Assembly: GCF_019397265.1 (NCBI RefSeq)
Contig: NZ_CP068985.1
Location: 124,001-188,000 of the forward strand
Direction of reading: 5' to 3'
Length of the DNA: 64,000 bases
Origin: Nonomuraea coxensis DSM 45129
GTDB taxonomy: Bacteria > Actinomycetota > Actinomycetes > Streptosporangiales > Streptosporangiaceae
Under the pieces are notes generated by a model. It was not told the DNA's origin, made no database searches, and was given only the letters and a program-made list of their open reading frames with translations. Below are positions 52,667-61,533 of this stretch, in pieces (within the stretch, counting starts at the first letter, position 1; the number at the start of each line of letters is the position of its first letter). The position numbers and the translations under genes are program-made.

Positions 52667-55000
52667 GTGGGTCATGGGCGCGGTCCGCAAGGTCGTTGGG
52701 CGCTCCTGCTGCTGGTCGCCGCCATCATCACCCTTCTGCTATGGGTGGGCCTGACCGTCTTCAACAATGGAATGGACGCAGGCAACCATGTCGCGGGAAT
52801 CGCTTCCGCGGTCTTCGCCGCGACGGCCTTGTATCTCCAGGTCCGATCGTCACAGTCACAGTCACAGTCACGTCCGGACTCGGCAGACGCGGATATACGG
52901 GTCGAATCCGCGGCCCGCTTGCTGGCCCTGCGCGTGCAGGAAATCAGCCAGCAGGAGGAACGCAACTGGCGTATCGGCGATCCATGGGCGCTGCGGGTGC
53001 GATGGCGCACCGCCCAGGCCGACGGCGGCGACAGACCTCCGCCGCGGACCGGCGACATTTCCGGCGTCCACGGCTTCTACCGGAGTGTTCCCACGGGCCG
53101 CCTCGTCATCATCGGCCGGGCGGGGGCGGGGAAGACCGTACTCGCCCACCGGCTGGTCCTGGAGTGTTTCAACCATCCTGGGGATTCGCTCCGCATACCG
53201 GTGTTGTTCAGTCTCGGCAGCTGGGATCCGAGCCGCACCGGCCTGCACGACTGGCTGGCCGACCGGCTCATCGGCGACCATGCCTTCCTGGAGGGCGCCG
53301 ACGCGACCGGGACCGTGCCGGCCAGAGCGCTGCTGGAGAGCGGGCGGATCCTGCCGGTGCTGGACGGCTTCGACGAGATCCAGCACCGTCACCGCGGTGC
53401 GGCCATCAGCGAGCTCAACCGTTTCGACGGGCCGCTGATCCTCACCACCCGGCCTGACGAGTACGCGGCCGCGGTCAGGGGCAACAGAGCGCTCGGCAGA
53501 GCCGCCGCCATCGAGCTCGAAGACCTCGCCCTCGACGAGGTCCAGCGCTATCTGCAGGCTGTCAGCGGCAAGACCCGCACCGCCCAGTGGGAGTCGGTCT
53601 TCTCGCACGTGCGCACCCGTCCAGGCGACGACGTCAGCCGGAACCTCGCCGCGGCCCTGAGCACGCCGCTGCTGGTCATGCTCACCCGTACCATCTACAA
53701 CGACACACCACACCGGAACCCCACGGACCTCCTCGACGGCGAGCGGTTTCCCACCCAGGACGCGCTCGAAGAACACCTCTTCAGCGCTTACCTCACCGCC
53801 CTCTACGACCCACGCCGCACAGTCCGGCCCGGCACCGCGAAAGCGGCCTGGACCGACCACCAAGCACGGCGCTGGCTCGGCCATCTCGCCGACCACCTCA
53901 CTCGGCTCCATACACAGGACCTCGCCTGGTGGCGACTCGGCGCCACCCTCCGCCGCCGGACCCGCGTGCTCGTCACCGGCCTCGTGGCCGTGCCGGTGGG
54001 CGGGATCGTGGGCGTGCTGAGCTACGTCGTAGCCGTTCGTCTGTCCGGGGCGCCGGTCGGAGGGGACCAGTTCCGTGAAGGACTGCTGGAGACGGGAACC
54101 GGCCTCGTCGCGGGCCTCGCCGCCGGACTCCTGAACGAGACGAGGACCGGGCGCCGAGGCGCCGGCCGAAACCCCGAACGGCTGCGCCTCGGTCCTTCCC
54201 GGCTCCGGCGGCCCGTCCCCGCACGATCGCGGGTCCTTCGCGGGATCGGCGCCGAACTCGTCACCGGCCTTTCGGCCGCTCTCGTGTTCTCGCTCGCCTC
54301 GTGGCTCGCCTGGGGCTTCGCGAACCTCAACTTCTCGGAACCCTCCGCCGGACGTTTCGTGCGGGCCTTCGCGCCGTGGCTGGACACCTGGCTCCGCACC
54401 ACCACAGGCGTACCCGCCTACGTGGCGGCCGGTCTCGTCCTCGGCCTCCTGGTCGGAATCTCGTACGCGTTCGTCAACGCGGTCGTGTACGTCTTCAGCG
54501 GGCCGAACGACCGGAGTTCCGCGGTGGGCCCCTGGGACCTCCTGTCCACGGACCGTGGGGTCACGCTTTTCCGCGTCGGCATGGTCGGGTGCGCGGTCCT
54601 GCTGGTGAACTTCGTCCTGGTGGGCAACCAGTACGGCGCCTTTCCGAGTCAGGCGTTCGTGCGGCAGGGCCTCCTCTACGGTCTGCTGTACGGATCCTTC
54701 GCCGCGCTGACCCGGCTCGTCCTCTCGGCGTGGGGAGGCTGGCTGATCTTCGCGCGCTTGTGGCTCCCGCTCCTCGGCCGGCTGCCGTGGCGGCCGAAAC
54801 TCTTCCTCGACGACGCTTACGCCCGAGGCGTGCTGCGGCAGTCCGGCGCCGTGTACCAGTTCCGCCACGTCAGGCTCCGCGACCATCTCGCCGCCCAGCA
54901 CCGCGCCGAAGGCCGCGGCATCCCGGCGGAACCGGCGGCTCCACGTACGGTCCGGCGCGATCAGATCCCATCTGGAGTGATACGCCCCACGGGAGAGTGA
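52667..55000 (+). CDS. Membrane NACHT-domain STAND ATPase
   Basis: A 777-residue protein. Two N-terminal helices (LLLLVAAIITLLLWVGLTVF and HVAGIASAVFAATALYLQV) and an SQSQSQS linker precede a NACHT NTPase (about 140-420) with Walker A IIGRAGAGKTVLAHRL (150-157), Walker B ILPVLDGFDEIQ (232-238) and GPLILTTRPDEY. The C-terminal half has about seven more hydrophobic helices (for example VLVTGLVAVPVGGIVGVLSYV, VAAGLVLGLLVGISYAFVNAVVYVF) in place of the usual TPR, WD40 or LRR sensor. NACHT proteins of bacteria are widely regarded as signalling or antiphage ATPases; a membrane-embedded C-terminus could be an effector pore. GTG 52667 is used. No known partner gene is adjacent. Confidence 0.85.
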   Translation: MGHGRGPQGRWALLLLVAAIITLLLWVGLTVFNNGMDAGNHVAGIASAVFAATALYLQVRSSQSQSQSRPDSADADIRVESAARLLALRVQEISQQEERNWRIGDPWALRVRWRTAQADGGDRPPPRTGDISGVHGFYRSVPTGRLVIIGRAGAGKTVLAHRLVLECFNHPGDSLRIPVLFSLGSWDPSRTGLHDWLADRLIGDHAFLEGADATGTVPARALLESGRILPVLDGFDEIQHRHRGAAISELNRFDGPLILTTRPDEYAAAVRGNRALGRAAAIELEDLALDEVQRYLQAVSGKTRTAQWESVFSHVRTRPGDDVSRNLAAALSTPLLVMLTRTIYNDTPHRNPTDLLDGERFPTQDALEEHLFSAYLTALYDPRRTVRPGTAKAAWTDHQARRWLGHLADHLTRLHTQDLAWWRLGATLRRRTRVLVTGLVAVPVGGIVGVLSYVVAVRLSGAPVGGDQFREGLLETGTGLVAGLAAGLLNETRTGRRGAGRNPERLRLGPSRLRRPVPARSRVLRGIGAELVTGLSAALVFSLASWLAWGFANLNFSEPSAGRFVRAFAPWLDTWLRTTTGVPAYVAAGLVLGLLVGISYAFVNAVVYVFSGPNDRSSAVGPWDLLSTDRGVTLFRVGMVGCAVLLVNFVLVGNQYGAFPSQAFVRQGLLYGLLYGSFAALTRLVLSAWGGWLIFARLWLPLLGRLPWRPKLFLDDAYARGVLRQSGAVYQFRHVRLRDHLAAQHRAEGRGIPAEPAAPRTVRRDQIPSGVIRPTGE

Positions 55001-55068
55001 TCTGTTCTGTTCCGGGGCGCTCGTTCGATAATGAGGGCCGGGATGACCGCCGTTGATACGGAGTTGTC

Positions 55069-55608
55069 GTGATGGGCTATGTGGTTGTCTGGGGTCAGTT
55101 GCTGGTGCTGGGGATCTTCCTGGTCTCCCTGATCGGCAAGGTTCGCAGCCGTCAGGCGTTCCGGGAGTTCGTCACGGCGACCGGCACGCTGCTGGCCGTG
55201 GGACCGGGGCGGGCACGATGGCTCGGCCTGCTCGCGGTGGCGGCGGAGGCGGCGATCGTGGTGCTGGTCGCCGTACCGGTCACCGCGTCCGTGGGGTTCG
55301 CCCTGGCGGCGGTCACGCTCGGTGGGTTCGGTTACGCGCTGGTCCGCGCCCTGAGGCGGGAGAAGGCGGCACCCTGTCACTGTTTCGGCGCGTCGGAGAC
55401 GCCCGTCGGGAGGCATCACGTCATCCGCAACCTGGTGTTGATCGTGGCGGCTCTGGCGGCGCTGGGTGCGACGTTCGCCGGGACGCCGGGCGGCGTCGAG
55501 GTCCCGGGGGTGCTGATCGCCGCGGCGGCGGCGTCGGTCTGCGTGCTGGTCGTCGTGCGCCTCGACGACATCGCCGAGCTGTTCCGTCCCGTCGCCGTCA
55601 GGCGTTGA
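55069..55608 (+). CDS. MauE/DoxX-type redox-associated membrane protein
   Basis: A 179-residue protein with four to five helices and a cysteine pair in KAAPCHCFGAS, typical of MauE/DoxD-like proteins that deliver or accept disulfide-bond electrons for exported proteins. It starts 68 bp after the NACHT gene with CGGAG upstream of GTG 55069. Its 3' end overlaps the convergent signal peptidase gene by 11 bp. MauE-type proteins beside a signal peptidase and ABC exporter suggest a peptide-export cassette. Confidence 0.86.
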   Translation: MMGYVVVWGQLLVLGIFLVSLIGKVRSRQAFREFVTATGTLLAVGPGRARWLGLLAVAAEAAIVVLVAVPVTASVGFALAAVTLGGFGYALVRALRREKAAPCHCFGASETPVGRHHVIRNLVLIVAALAALGATFAGTPGGVEVPGVLIAAAAASVCVLVVVRLDDIAELFRPVAVRR

Positions 55609-56056
55609 CGGGTCCGCCCGGCGTTCCCGGCGACATGCCGCGGTGCACCACGCCGAGCAGGTGCTCGGCGGTGATGTACCCCCAGTGCCGGGAGTCGGCG
55701 CTCCGCGCCCGGTTGTCGCCCAGCACCACCAGACATCCATGAGGTACGCGGTCGTCGCGCGGGTCGACGGCCGCCCGTACCTCCGCGGGCACCGGATCCC
55801 CTCCCACCGCGACCACCCGCTTGACCAGCCAGGGCCCGGCGTCTCCCGGCTGACCGGGCCAGGACGGTCTGCGTGCCACCATCACCTGCCCGGTGCGGAC
55901 CTCCGGCAGCGGCACCCGGCGCACCAGCACCCTGTCCCCGTCCCGTAGGGCCGGCTCCATGCTGGGCCCCTCGACCGTGACCACGACCAGCCGCCGGCGT
56001 ACCCAGAGCCAGAGCGCGACCAGCGTGGCGCAGACCGCCGGCACGACCGCGGTCAT
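55598..56056 (-). CDS. S26-family type I signal peptidase
   Basis: A 152-residue membrane peptidase. One N-terminal helix (VVPAVCATLVALWLWV) is followed by the catalytic serine in VEGPSMEPALRDGD, the lysine region WLVKRVVAVGGDP and the signature GDNRARSADSRHWG. It overlaps the ABC gene by ATGA, so it was part of that operon, and is shorter than housekeeping LepB. A role in cutting leader peptides of products exported by the neighbouring ABC protein is plausible. Confidence 0.92.
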   Translation of the reverse strand: MTAVVPAVCATLVALWLWVRRRLVVVTVEGPSMEPALRDGDRVLVRRVPLPEVRTGQVMVARRPSWPGQPGDAGPWLVKRVVAVGGDPVPAEVRAAVDPRDDRVPHGCLVVLGDNRARSADSRHWGYITAEHLLGVVHRGMSPGTPGGPVNA

Positions 56057-57178
56057 CCCGGCGCCGCCGCGGGCAACTCGTCGGCGTACCCCCGGGCCTG
56101 AAGGGAGAACAGCCGGGCGTACACGCCCTGCCGTGCCATGAGCTCGGCGTGCGTCCCCGTCTCGGTCACCACGCCGTCCCCGAGCACGACGAGGCGATCG
56201 ACGTCGCGCAGCGTCCCCAGGCGGTGGGACACCAGCAGGCTCGTACGGTCTCCGCGGTACGCGCCGATGCTCGCGTGTATCCGCGCCTCGGCCTCGGCGT
56301 CCAGGCCCGAGTTCGGCTCGTCGAGGATGAGCAGGTCCCGGTTCTCCCGCAGGAACGCTCTGGCCAGCGCCAGCCGCTGCCATTGGCCGCCCGAGAGGGT
56401 GACACCGCTTCCCGCGCCGCCGTCCTCCGTGCCGTCGTCGTCCTGATCCTGCGGGAACATCCTGCTGAGCAGGGTGTCGTAGCCCCGGGGCAGCGACGCC
56501 GCCAGGCGATCGATCCCGGCGCGGCGGGCGGCGTCCTCGATCCTGGACCGGTCGTGCAGCACGTTCAGGTCGCCGAGGCCGATGTTCTCCCGCACGGTGA
56601 GGTCGTAGGCCATGTAGTCCTGGAAGACCGCGCCGACCCGCTCCCGCAAGGTCGCCGGCGCCACCTGGCGCAGGTCCACCCCGTCCCACAGGATGACGCC
56701 CCGCGTCGGGTCGTACAGCCGGCACAGCAGCTTGACGAGCGTGCTCTTGCCCGCGCCGTTCACGCCCACCAGCCCGACCGACTGCCCGTGGGGGATCGTG
56801 AAACTGACGCCGCGCAGCACCCAGTCGTGCTCGTCGGAGTAGCGGAACCACACGTCCCGGAACTCGATGCCCCGGCGCAGGGCGGGGAGCCGGGCCGGCG
56901 GATCGGCGACCGGCAGGTCCGGTGCCGCGCGTACCACCCGCAGGTAGTGGTCGAAGAGCAGGAGCTCCTGGTGCACGCGGGCCAGCTGCTGGATCAGGCC
57001 GGTCAGCGCCGCCTGCACGCCGGCCACCGCCGCCACGAACATCACGATGTCGCCCGCCGTCAGGGCGCCCCGGCCGGCCGCCAGCACGGCCCAGACCAGT
57101 CCGGCGCCGGCCACCCCGGCGCCCAGCAGCCCCAGCCCGCTCTGGACCGCGGCCTCGCGGCGGTCCGTCCTTCGGCGA
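56053..57178 (-). pseudogene. ABC exporter (fused TM-ATPase), 5'-truncated
   Basis: About 370 codons remain of an ABC exporter that is normally near 600. Preserved are the last two transmembrane helices (LGLLGAGVAGAGLVWAVLA, GDIVMFVAAVAGVQAALTG) and the whole nucleotide-binding domain: Walker A VGVNGAGKSTLVKLL, Q-loop AVFQDYMAYDL, signature VTLSGGQWQR, Walker B LLILDEPNSGLD and H-loop LLVSHRLGTLRD. The first four helices and any start codon are missing; the frame runs upstream into unrelated DNA at about 57168-57181, where an oppositely oriented lipoprotein remnant begins. The gene is coupled to the signal peptidase gene downstream. Confidence 0.88.
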
Positions 57179-57449
57179 CCTCTACAGGGTGTCACCCGCG
57201 TTCCGCGACCAACACGATGGGACGCCCACCGGGAAGTACGCGAAGACAGACCTCTCGTGGCAGCTCTGGCTCGGAGAGGACCAACTGGTACGCAGGGTCC
57301 GGACCTCCTGGCGGGAACAGCTCGGCAAGCGCTCGATCTCCCACGTCGTCGACGCCCGCCTGACTGGCTGGGGCGCCAAGACCGACATCGCGGCCCCCTC
57401 CGCAGACGAGACAGCGGGACGGGACGATTGGAAGAATTCTCCCTCCTGA
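57172..57449 (+). pseudogene. C-terminal remnant of a LolA/LppX-like lipoprotein
   Basis: The frame reads FGDLYRVSPAFRDQ, then LSWQLWLGEDQLVRRVRTSWRE, VVDARLTGWGAKTDIAAPSADE, and resembles the last third of actinobacterial LppX/LolA-fold lipoproteins. Signal peptide, lipobox and first two thirds are absent. The upstream end coincides with the broken end of the ABC gene. Confidence 0.65.
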
Positions 57450-57534
57450 ACCTCCCCGCCGAGCGGTGAGCGCTCTCCTCCTGTAACTGGCACCCCTGAC
57501 CTTCTGCTTGCAAACGACCGGCCGGAGGCTTCGG

Positions 57535-57640
57535 ATCCATAAGACGGCTCGCCACGGGAGCCGCGCTTCTTGCAGTTGGCCGCCTGATCGATCTTCTCCG
57601 GAATGACCGCTTTGATCCCGCGTCGGCGCTGCTCACGATT
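57535..57640 (-). mobile_element. IS5-family transposase fragment
   Basis: On the minus strand REQRRRGIKAVIPEKIDQ continues AANCKKRGSRGE, the region just before the catalytic Glu in IS5-type transposases (RGIKAVIPEKADQAANRKKRGSRGG in the family). About 30-35 codons survive, with no recognisable ends, other frames or terminal repeats. The rest of 57450-57845 shows no gene. Confidence 0.72.
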
Positions 57641-57845
57641 TTGAAGCGAAGAACGTCGCCGACTCGGGCACCGGTTCACGCGGCGACTTGATCGCCCGGC
57701 TGTTCCTCGCTTCACCATGCCGCTCCTTGACGTCGGGAGCCTGAAAAACGTCGATGTGATGATGAACTAACCCGCTGGTGGCGTAGTCGATCAGAGAAAA
57801 CGCTTGCCAATGGCGGATTGTCGCCTGAGCGAAAGGTGATCCTGA

Positions 57846-58247
57846 GTGACATCTTCACCCGGCATGCTCCTGATTTTCGGGTCGGCAAACCTGGCGTGCG
57901 GCGTCTGGCTCCTGCGCAGGGCACGGCGGTTCCGCGCCCGCGGGGTTCGGGTACCCGGCATGGTCATTGGCCTGGAGAGGAGCCGTGACCCTGACAGCAA
58001 GGCGTGTTTCCCCATCTTCCGCTTCACGACCTGCGTCGGCCAGAAGGTCGAGATCACCTCGCGTCACGGCGAGAGCAGGCCTCCGCAACCAGGAGATCGC
58101 GTCATGGTCCTTTACGACCCTGAGAAGCCGCGAAATGCTCGTATCGACAGCGGCGGTCAGGACGGTTCCGCTATGGGGAGGTGGGTCGTGGGCATAGGTC
58201 TCTTCCTCATCACCCTCGGCGTGCTCACCGCCTTCACCATCATCTGA
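57846..58247 (+). CDS. DUF3592-type membrane protein
   Basis: A 133-residue protein with a helix at each end (MLLIFGSANLACGVWLLRRA and VVGIGLFLITLGVLTAFTII) and a central beta-rich domain with GMVIGLERSRD and RPPQPGDRVMVLYDPEKPRNARID, the DUF3592 signature. Function unknown. It seems intact: AAAGGTGAT lies at good distance before GTG 57846. It stands alone between the IS scrap and the damaged hydrolase. Confidence 0.82.
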   Translation: MTSSPGMLLIFGSANLACGVWLLRRARRFRARGVRVPGMVIGLERSRDPDSKACFPIFRFTTCVGQKVEITSRHGESRPPQPGDRVMVLYDPEKPRNARIDSGGQDGSAMGRWVVGIGLFLITLGVLTAFTII

Positions 58248-58312
58248 TTCTGGAGCGAACTCTGCGATCTCTGGCTCCGCGGCCATCGTTACCGATCACC
58301 TAGGGAGCATTC

Positions 58313-58606
58313 ATGTCCACGATGGTGTTGGTTCACGGTTTCTGGCACGGCGCCTGGTGCTGGAGCGAGGTCGTCCCCCATGTGGTGGCCGGCAGGCGCC
58401 TGGCCGTTGCGGTGGACATGGCGGGGCACGGGCTGTACGCCCGGCCGGGTGTGCAGGCGAAGTTCATCGCGGAGGCCGACGCGGCGTTCCCGGACAACCC
58501 GACCTCCGTCGTCACGCTCGACGCCTCCCACTCGCCTTTTCTCTCCAAGCCCGGCGAACTGGCCGACATCCTCATTCCGCTCGGACGACACGACGGCAAT
58601 GGTTGA
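58313..58606 (+). pseudogene. Alpha/beta hydrolase with internal in-frame deletion
   Basis: The frame joins the N-terminus of an alpha/beta hydrolase (MVLVHGFWHGAWCWSEVVPH ... VAVDMAGHGLYAR) directly to its C-terminus (AKFIAEADAAFPDNPTSVVTLDASHSPFLSKPGELADIL). The family has about 240 residues; here 97 remain. The nucleophile elbow GXSXG and the acid residue are gone, while the catalytic His (DASHSPF) is kept. The junction lies near 58440-58455. Reading frame and a GGGAG ribosome-binding site are retained, so a short inactive product may still be made. Confidence 0.82.
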
Positions 58607-58624
58607 TATCGAAATTCTGTTATC
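58605..58624. promoter_or_regulatory. Candidate operator of the TetR gene at 58633
   Basis: GATATCGAAATTCTGTTATC is an imperfect 20-bp palindrome (14 of 20 positions symmetric) overlapping the -10 region of the TetR gene, suggesting autoregulation. The adjoining TATCGTCG recurs in the pao promoter. Confidence 0.5.
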
Positions 58625-58626
58625 GT
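58621..58626 (+). promoter_or_regulatory. -10 box, leaderless promoter of the TetR gene
   Basis: TATCGT lies 6 nt before ATG 58633. Confidence 0.55.
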
Positions 58627-58632
58627 CGCTAC

Positions 58633-59334
58633 ATGGCTGATCGGGAAGAGGTTCGCCGGCACATCATCGACACCACGACCAAGCTGCTTCGGGACAAGGG
58701 CCGCGACGGGGTGACGACGCGCACCGTCAGCGCGGCGGCCGGCGTGCAGGCGCCAACGCTCTACCGCCTTTTCACCGACATGAACGGGCTGCTCGAAGCG
58801 GTCGCGGCCGACGGGTTCGAGGGCTACCTCGCCCGCAAGCACAGCCAGATGCTCTCCGACGACCCCGTGGACGACCTGCGCCGCGGCTGGGACACCCATG
58901 TCGGCTTCGGCCTGGAGAACCCGGAACAGTACCTGCTCATGTACGGCCGGCCCACTTCGGGGGCGCGCAGGCGCAGCGCCGAGCAGGCGATGGCGCGGCT
59001 GCGAGTGCTGGTCGAACGCATCGCCGTCGCGGGACGGCTCTCCGTCGGCGTCGAGACGGCCATGGAGATGGTCCACTCGGCGGGCGTCGGACTCACGCTC
59101 AACCTCATCGGCACCCCTCCTGAGGAGCGCGACCCCGCGCTGCCCAGCCGCCTGCGCGAGGCCGTTCTCGCGGCGATCACCACGGACGCGCCAGCAGGCC
59201 CGCCGAGCGTGGCTCAGCGGGCCGTGGGCCTGAAGGCTGTCCTCGACGAGGTGCCGGACCTGTACACGCCGGGAGAGCGGGCCCTGCTGGACGAGCTCCT
59301 CGACCGAGCCGCGGCCCACGCCCCGGCCCGCTGA
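58633..59334 (+). CDS. TetR/AcrR-family regulator next to the pao operon
   Basis: A 233-residue regulator with an N-terminal HTH (REEVRRHIIDTTTKLL and TTRTVSAAAGVQAPTLYRLF) and a long C-terminal ligand domain (GWDTHVGFGLENPEQYLLMYGRP, TAMEMVHSAGVGLTLNLIGTPPEE). It is convergent with paoC (15 bp between stops). Sequence shared between its own promoter and that of the pao operon makes control of the aldehyde oxidoreductase plausible. Confidence 0.88.
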   Translation: MADREEVRRHIIDTTTKLLRDKGRDGVTTRTVSAAAGVQAPTLYRLFTDMNGLLEAVAADGFEGYLARKHSQMLSDDPVDDLRRGWDTHVGFGLENPEQYLLMYGRPTSGARRRSAEQAMARLRVLVERIAVAGRLSVGVETAMEMVHSAGVGLTLNLIGTPPEERDPALPSRLREAVLAAITTDAPAGPPSVAQRAVGLKAVLDEVPDLYTPGERALLDELLDRAAAHAPAR

Positions 59335-59349
59335 CCCCCACGCGCGGGG

Positions 59350-61533
59350 TCAGAGCAGCTTGTCCTGAGTGAAGGGGACATCCCTGAGACGCCGGCCGAT
59401 GGCGTGGTAGATCGCGTTGCCGATGGCCGCGGGCACTCCGGTCCCGGGCGTCTCGCCGAATCCGCGGATCCCGGCCAGCTCGGCGTCCGGTTCCGGCCGC
59501 TCCACGAACAACGCCTCCACCGACGGCGCGTCCGCGCAGACCGGGACCAGATAGGTGGACAGGTTCGGGTTGACCACCCGCGCGGTGTTCGGGTCCACCA
59601 TCGTCTGCTCCATCAGCGCGAAGCCGAGCCCCCACATCACCCCGCCGATCACCTGCCCGCGCGCGGTCCGGCGGTTGAGCACCCGGCCCAGGTCGTGCGC
59701 GGTCACCACCCGGGTCACGCGCAACCTGCCCAGGGTCGGCTGGATCCGTACCTCCAGGAACACCGCGCCGAACGAGTGCCCGGGCGTGGTGTTCTGCTTG
59801 TCGCCGGTCACCTCGACGGAGCGGCCGTGGCGGGTCATGACCGCCCGGTAGGTGTCCCTGCGGTCGCGGTCGCCCCGGGCGAACAGCCGGCCGTCCTCGG
59901 CCACGACCTCCTTGGCGGGGACGCCGTGCAGCGGGGAGCGCGGGTCGGCGACGGCGAGCGCGATCACGGCCTCCCGCGCCTTCGCCGCCGCCTCGGCCGC
60001 CGGGGCGGCCACGCTGGGCATGGTGGACGACCCCGCCGACAAGGAAGCGTCGGGGTAGGCGGTGTCGCCCAGCAGCGTGGTGACGTGGCCGAGCGGCATG
60101 CCGAGCCCTTCGGCGACGATCTGGGTGAGCACGGTGTAGGTGCCGGTGCCGATCTCCTGGGTGGCGGCCCGCAGCGTCGCGCGCCCGCCGGGGCCGATGG
60201 TGAGGTGAGCCTGAGACGGGATGACGCCGTGCGTGTGGGTCTCGGTGGCCATGCCCCAGCCGACGTACTCGTCGCCGTCCCTGGTGGTGCCAGGCCTGGG
60301 GTTGCGCCGGGCCCAGCCGAACGCCTCGGCCGCGGCCCGGTAGCACTCCAGCAGTCGCTTGTCGGCGTACGGTACGGGGGGATCGGGCTGCTGGTCGACC
60401 TCGGTGTGGTTGCGTATCCGGAGCTCCACCGGGTCGATGCCGAGCTCGTAGCTCAGCTCGTCCATGGCGGTCTCGAGGCCGAAGTGAGCGGTCGTCTCCG
60501 GCGAGCGCATGTAGCTCGACGTCGGCAGGTCGAGCCGCACACCCATCTGCCGCGCGTGGACGTTCGGGCAGGCGTACAGGCGCAGGGTGGAGTCGCTGCC
60601 GTTGTAGATGTTCTCGTCGACGCGGGTCACCTGAGCGGTCGAGGCGCTGACGATGGCGGTCAGCGCGCCCTGCCGGGTGGCGCCGAGCCGGAGGTGGTGG
60701 CGGTACTCGGCGCGGTGACCGTTGGACGTGTACATCTGCGCGCGGGACAGCACCAGCTTCACCGGCCGGCCGCAGAGCCGCGCCGCCGCCGCGGTGAGCA
60801 ACGTGTGCGGATAGGTGGGGCCCTTGGCGCCGAAACCACCGCCCAGGTAGGGGGAGACGACCCTGACGCTCCCCTGGGGCCGGTCGAACGCGATCTGGAC
60901 GGTGTTGCGGGCGAAGACCACGCCCTGGGTGCTCTCGTACAGGGTCAGCGTGCCGTCGTCCTCCCAGACGGCGGTGGTGGTGTGCGGCTCGATCGGGTTG
61001 TGGTGGTGCATCGGGCTGCTGTAGGTCTGGTCGATGCGTACCGCGGCCTGCTGGAACGCCGCGGCGGCATCGCCGCGGCCGAGTTCGTTGGGCCTGCCGC
61101 GGAAATCATCCGGCACGAACGCCTCGTCGAGCGCGTCCGCCACCCGGGCGACCGGATCCTCCGCCTGATAGCGCACCTTCACCAGGTTGGCAGCCTCCTG
61201 TGCCTGCTCCAGGGTCCCGGCCACGACGTACGCGACGGGCTGCCCCTGGTGGTGCACCCGCGTGTCCTGCAGGGGGATGAAGGGCCTGTTGTACGGGAAG
61301 CCCGGCAGGTTCAGCCGCGGCATGTCGGCGTGGGTGTAGACGGCGACAACGCCGGGATACGCGAGCGCCGCCCTGCGGTCGATCTCCAGAACCTCGCCGC
61401 GGGCGATCGTGCTCATCACCAGGACGCCGTGCAGCACACCGGGCACCTCCTGGTCCGCGGCGTAGCGGGCCGCGCCGGTGACCTTCGCCCGGCCGTCCAC
61501 CCGTGCCACGCCCTGCCCCACCAGTCCGCTCAT
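59350..61533 (-). CDS. Molybdopterin-binding subunit of aldehyde oxidoreductase, PaoC/YagR-like
   Basis: A 727-residue large subunit of the xanthine-oxidase family carrying the molybdenum cofactor where the aldehyde is oxidised. The start MSGLVGQGVARVDGRAKVTG is canonical. TPVDLALATP-type regions are absent, while YLGGGFGAKGP (cofactor loop), RSPETTAHFGLETAMDEL and the C-terminal catalytic Glu in GIRGFGETPGTGVP are present. It overlaps the FAD subunit gene by ATGA. No XdhC/PaoD-type maturation gene is in the window. Confidence 0.92.
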   Translation of the reverse strand: MSGLVGQGVARVDGRAKVTGAARYAADQEVPGVLHGVLVMSTIARGEVLEIDRRAALAYPGVVAVYTHADMPRLNLPGFPYNRPFIPLQDTRVHHQGQPVAYVVAGTLEQAQEAANLVKVRYQAEDPVARVADALDEAFVPDDFRGRPNELGRGDAAAAFQQAAVRIDQTYSSPMHHHNPIEPHTTTAVWEDDGTLTLYESTQGVVFARNTVQIAFDRPQGSVRVVSPYLGGGFGAKGPTYPHTLLTAAAARLCGRPVKLVLSRAQMYTSNGHRAEYRHHLRLGATRQGALTAIVSASTAQVTRVDENIYNGSDSTLRLYACPNVHARQMGVRLDLPTSSYMRSPETTAHFGLETAMDELSYELGIDPVELRIRNHTEVDQQPDPPVPYADKRLLECYRAAAEAFGWARRNPRPGTTRDGDEYVGWGMATETHTHGVIPSQAHLTIGPGGRATLRAATQEIGTGTYTVLTQIVAEGLGMPLGHVTTLLGDTAYPDASLSAGSSTMPSVAAPAAEAAAKAREAVIALAVADPRSPLHGVPAKEVVAEDGRLFARGDRDRRDTYRAVMTRHGRSVEVTGDKQNTTPGHSFGAVFLEVRIQPTLGRLRVTRVVTAHDLGRVLNRRTARGQVIGGVMWGLGFALMEQTMVDPNTARVVNPNLSTYLVPVCADAPSVEALFVERPEPDAELAGIRGFGETPGTGVPAAIGNAIYHAIGRRLRDVPFTQDKLL

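Noticed and set aside
52139..52690. Minus-strand frame of 183 codons between regulator and NACHT gene
   Set aside because: Low-quality composition and antisense to the AlkZ-type remnant, whose protein similarity is clear.
57791..58286. Minus-strand frames opposite the DUF3592 gene
   Set aside because: They mirror the plus-strand gene, which has a good ribosome-binding site and two clear helices.
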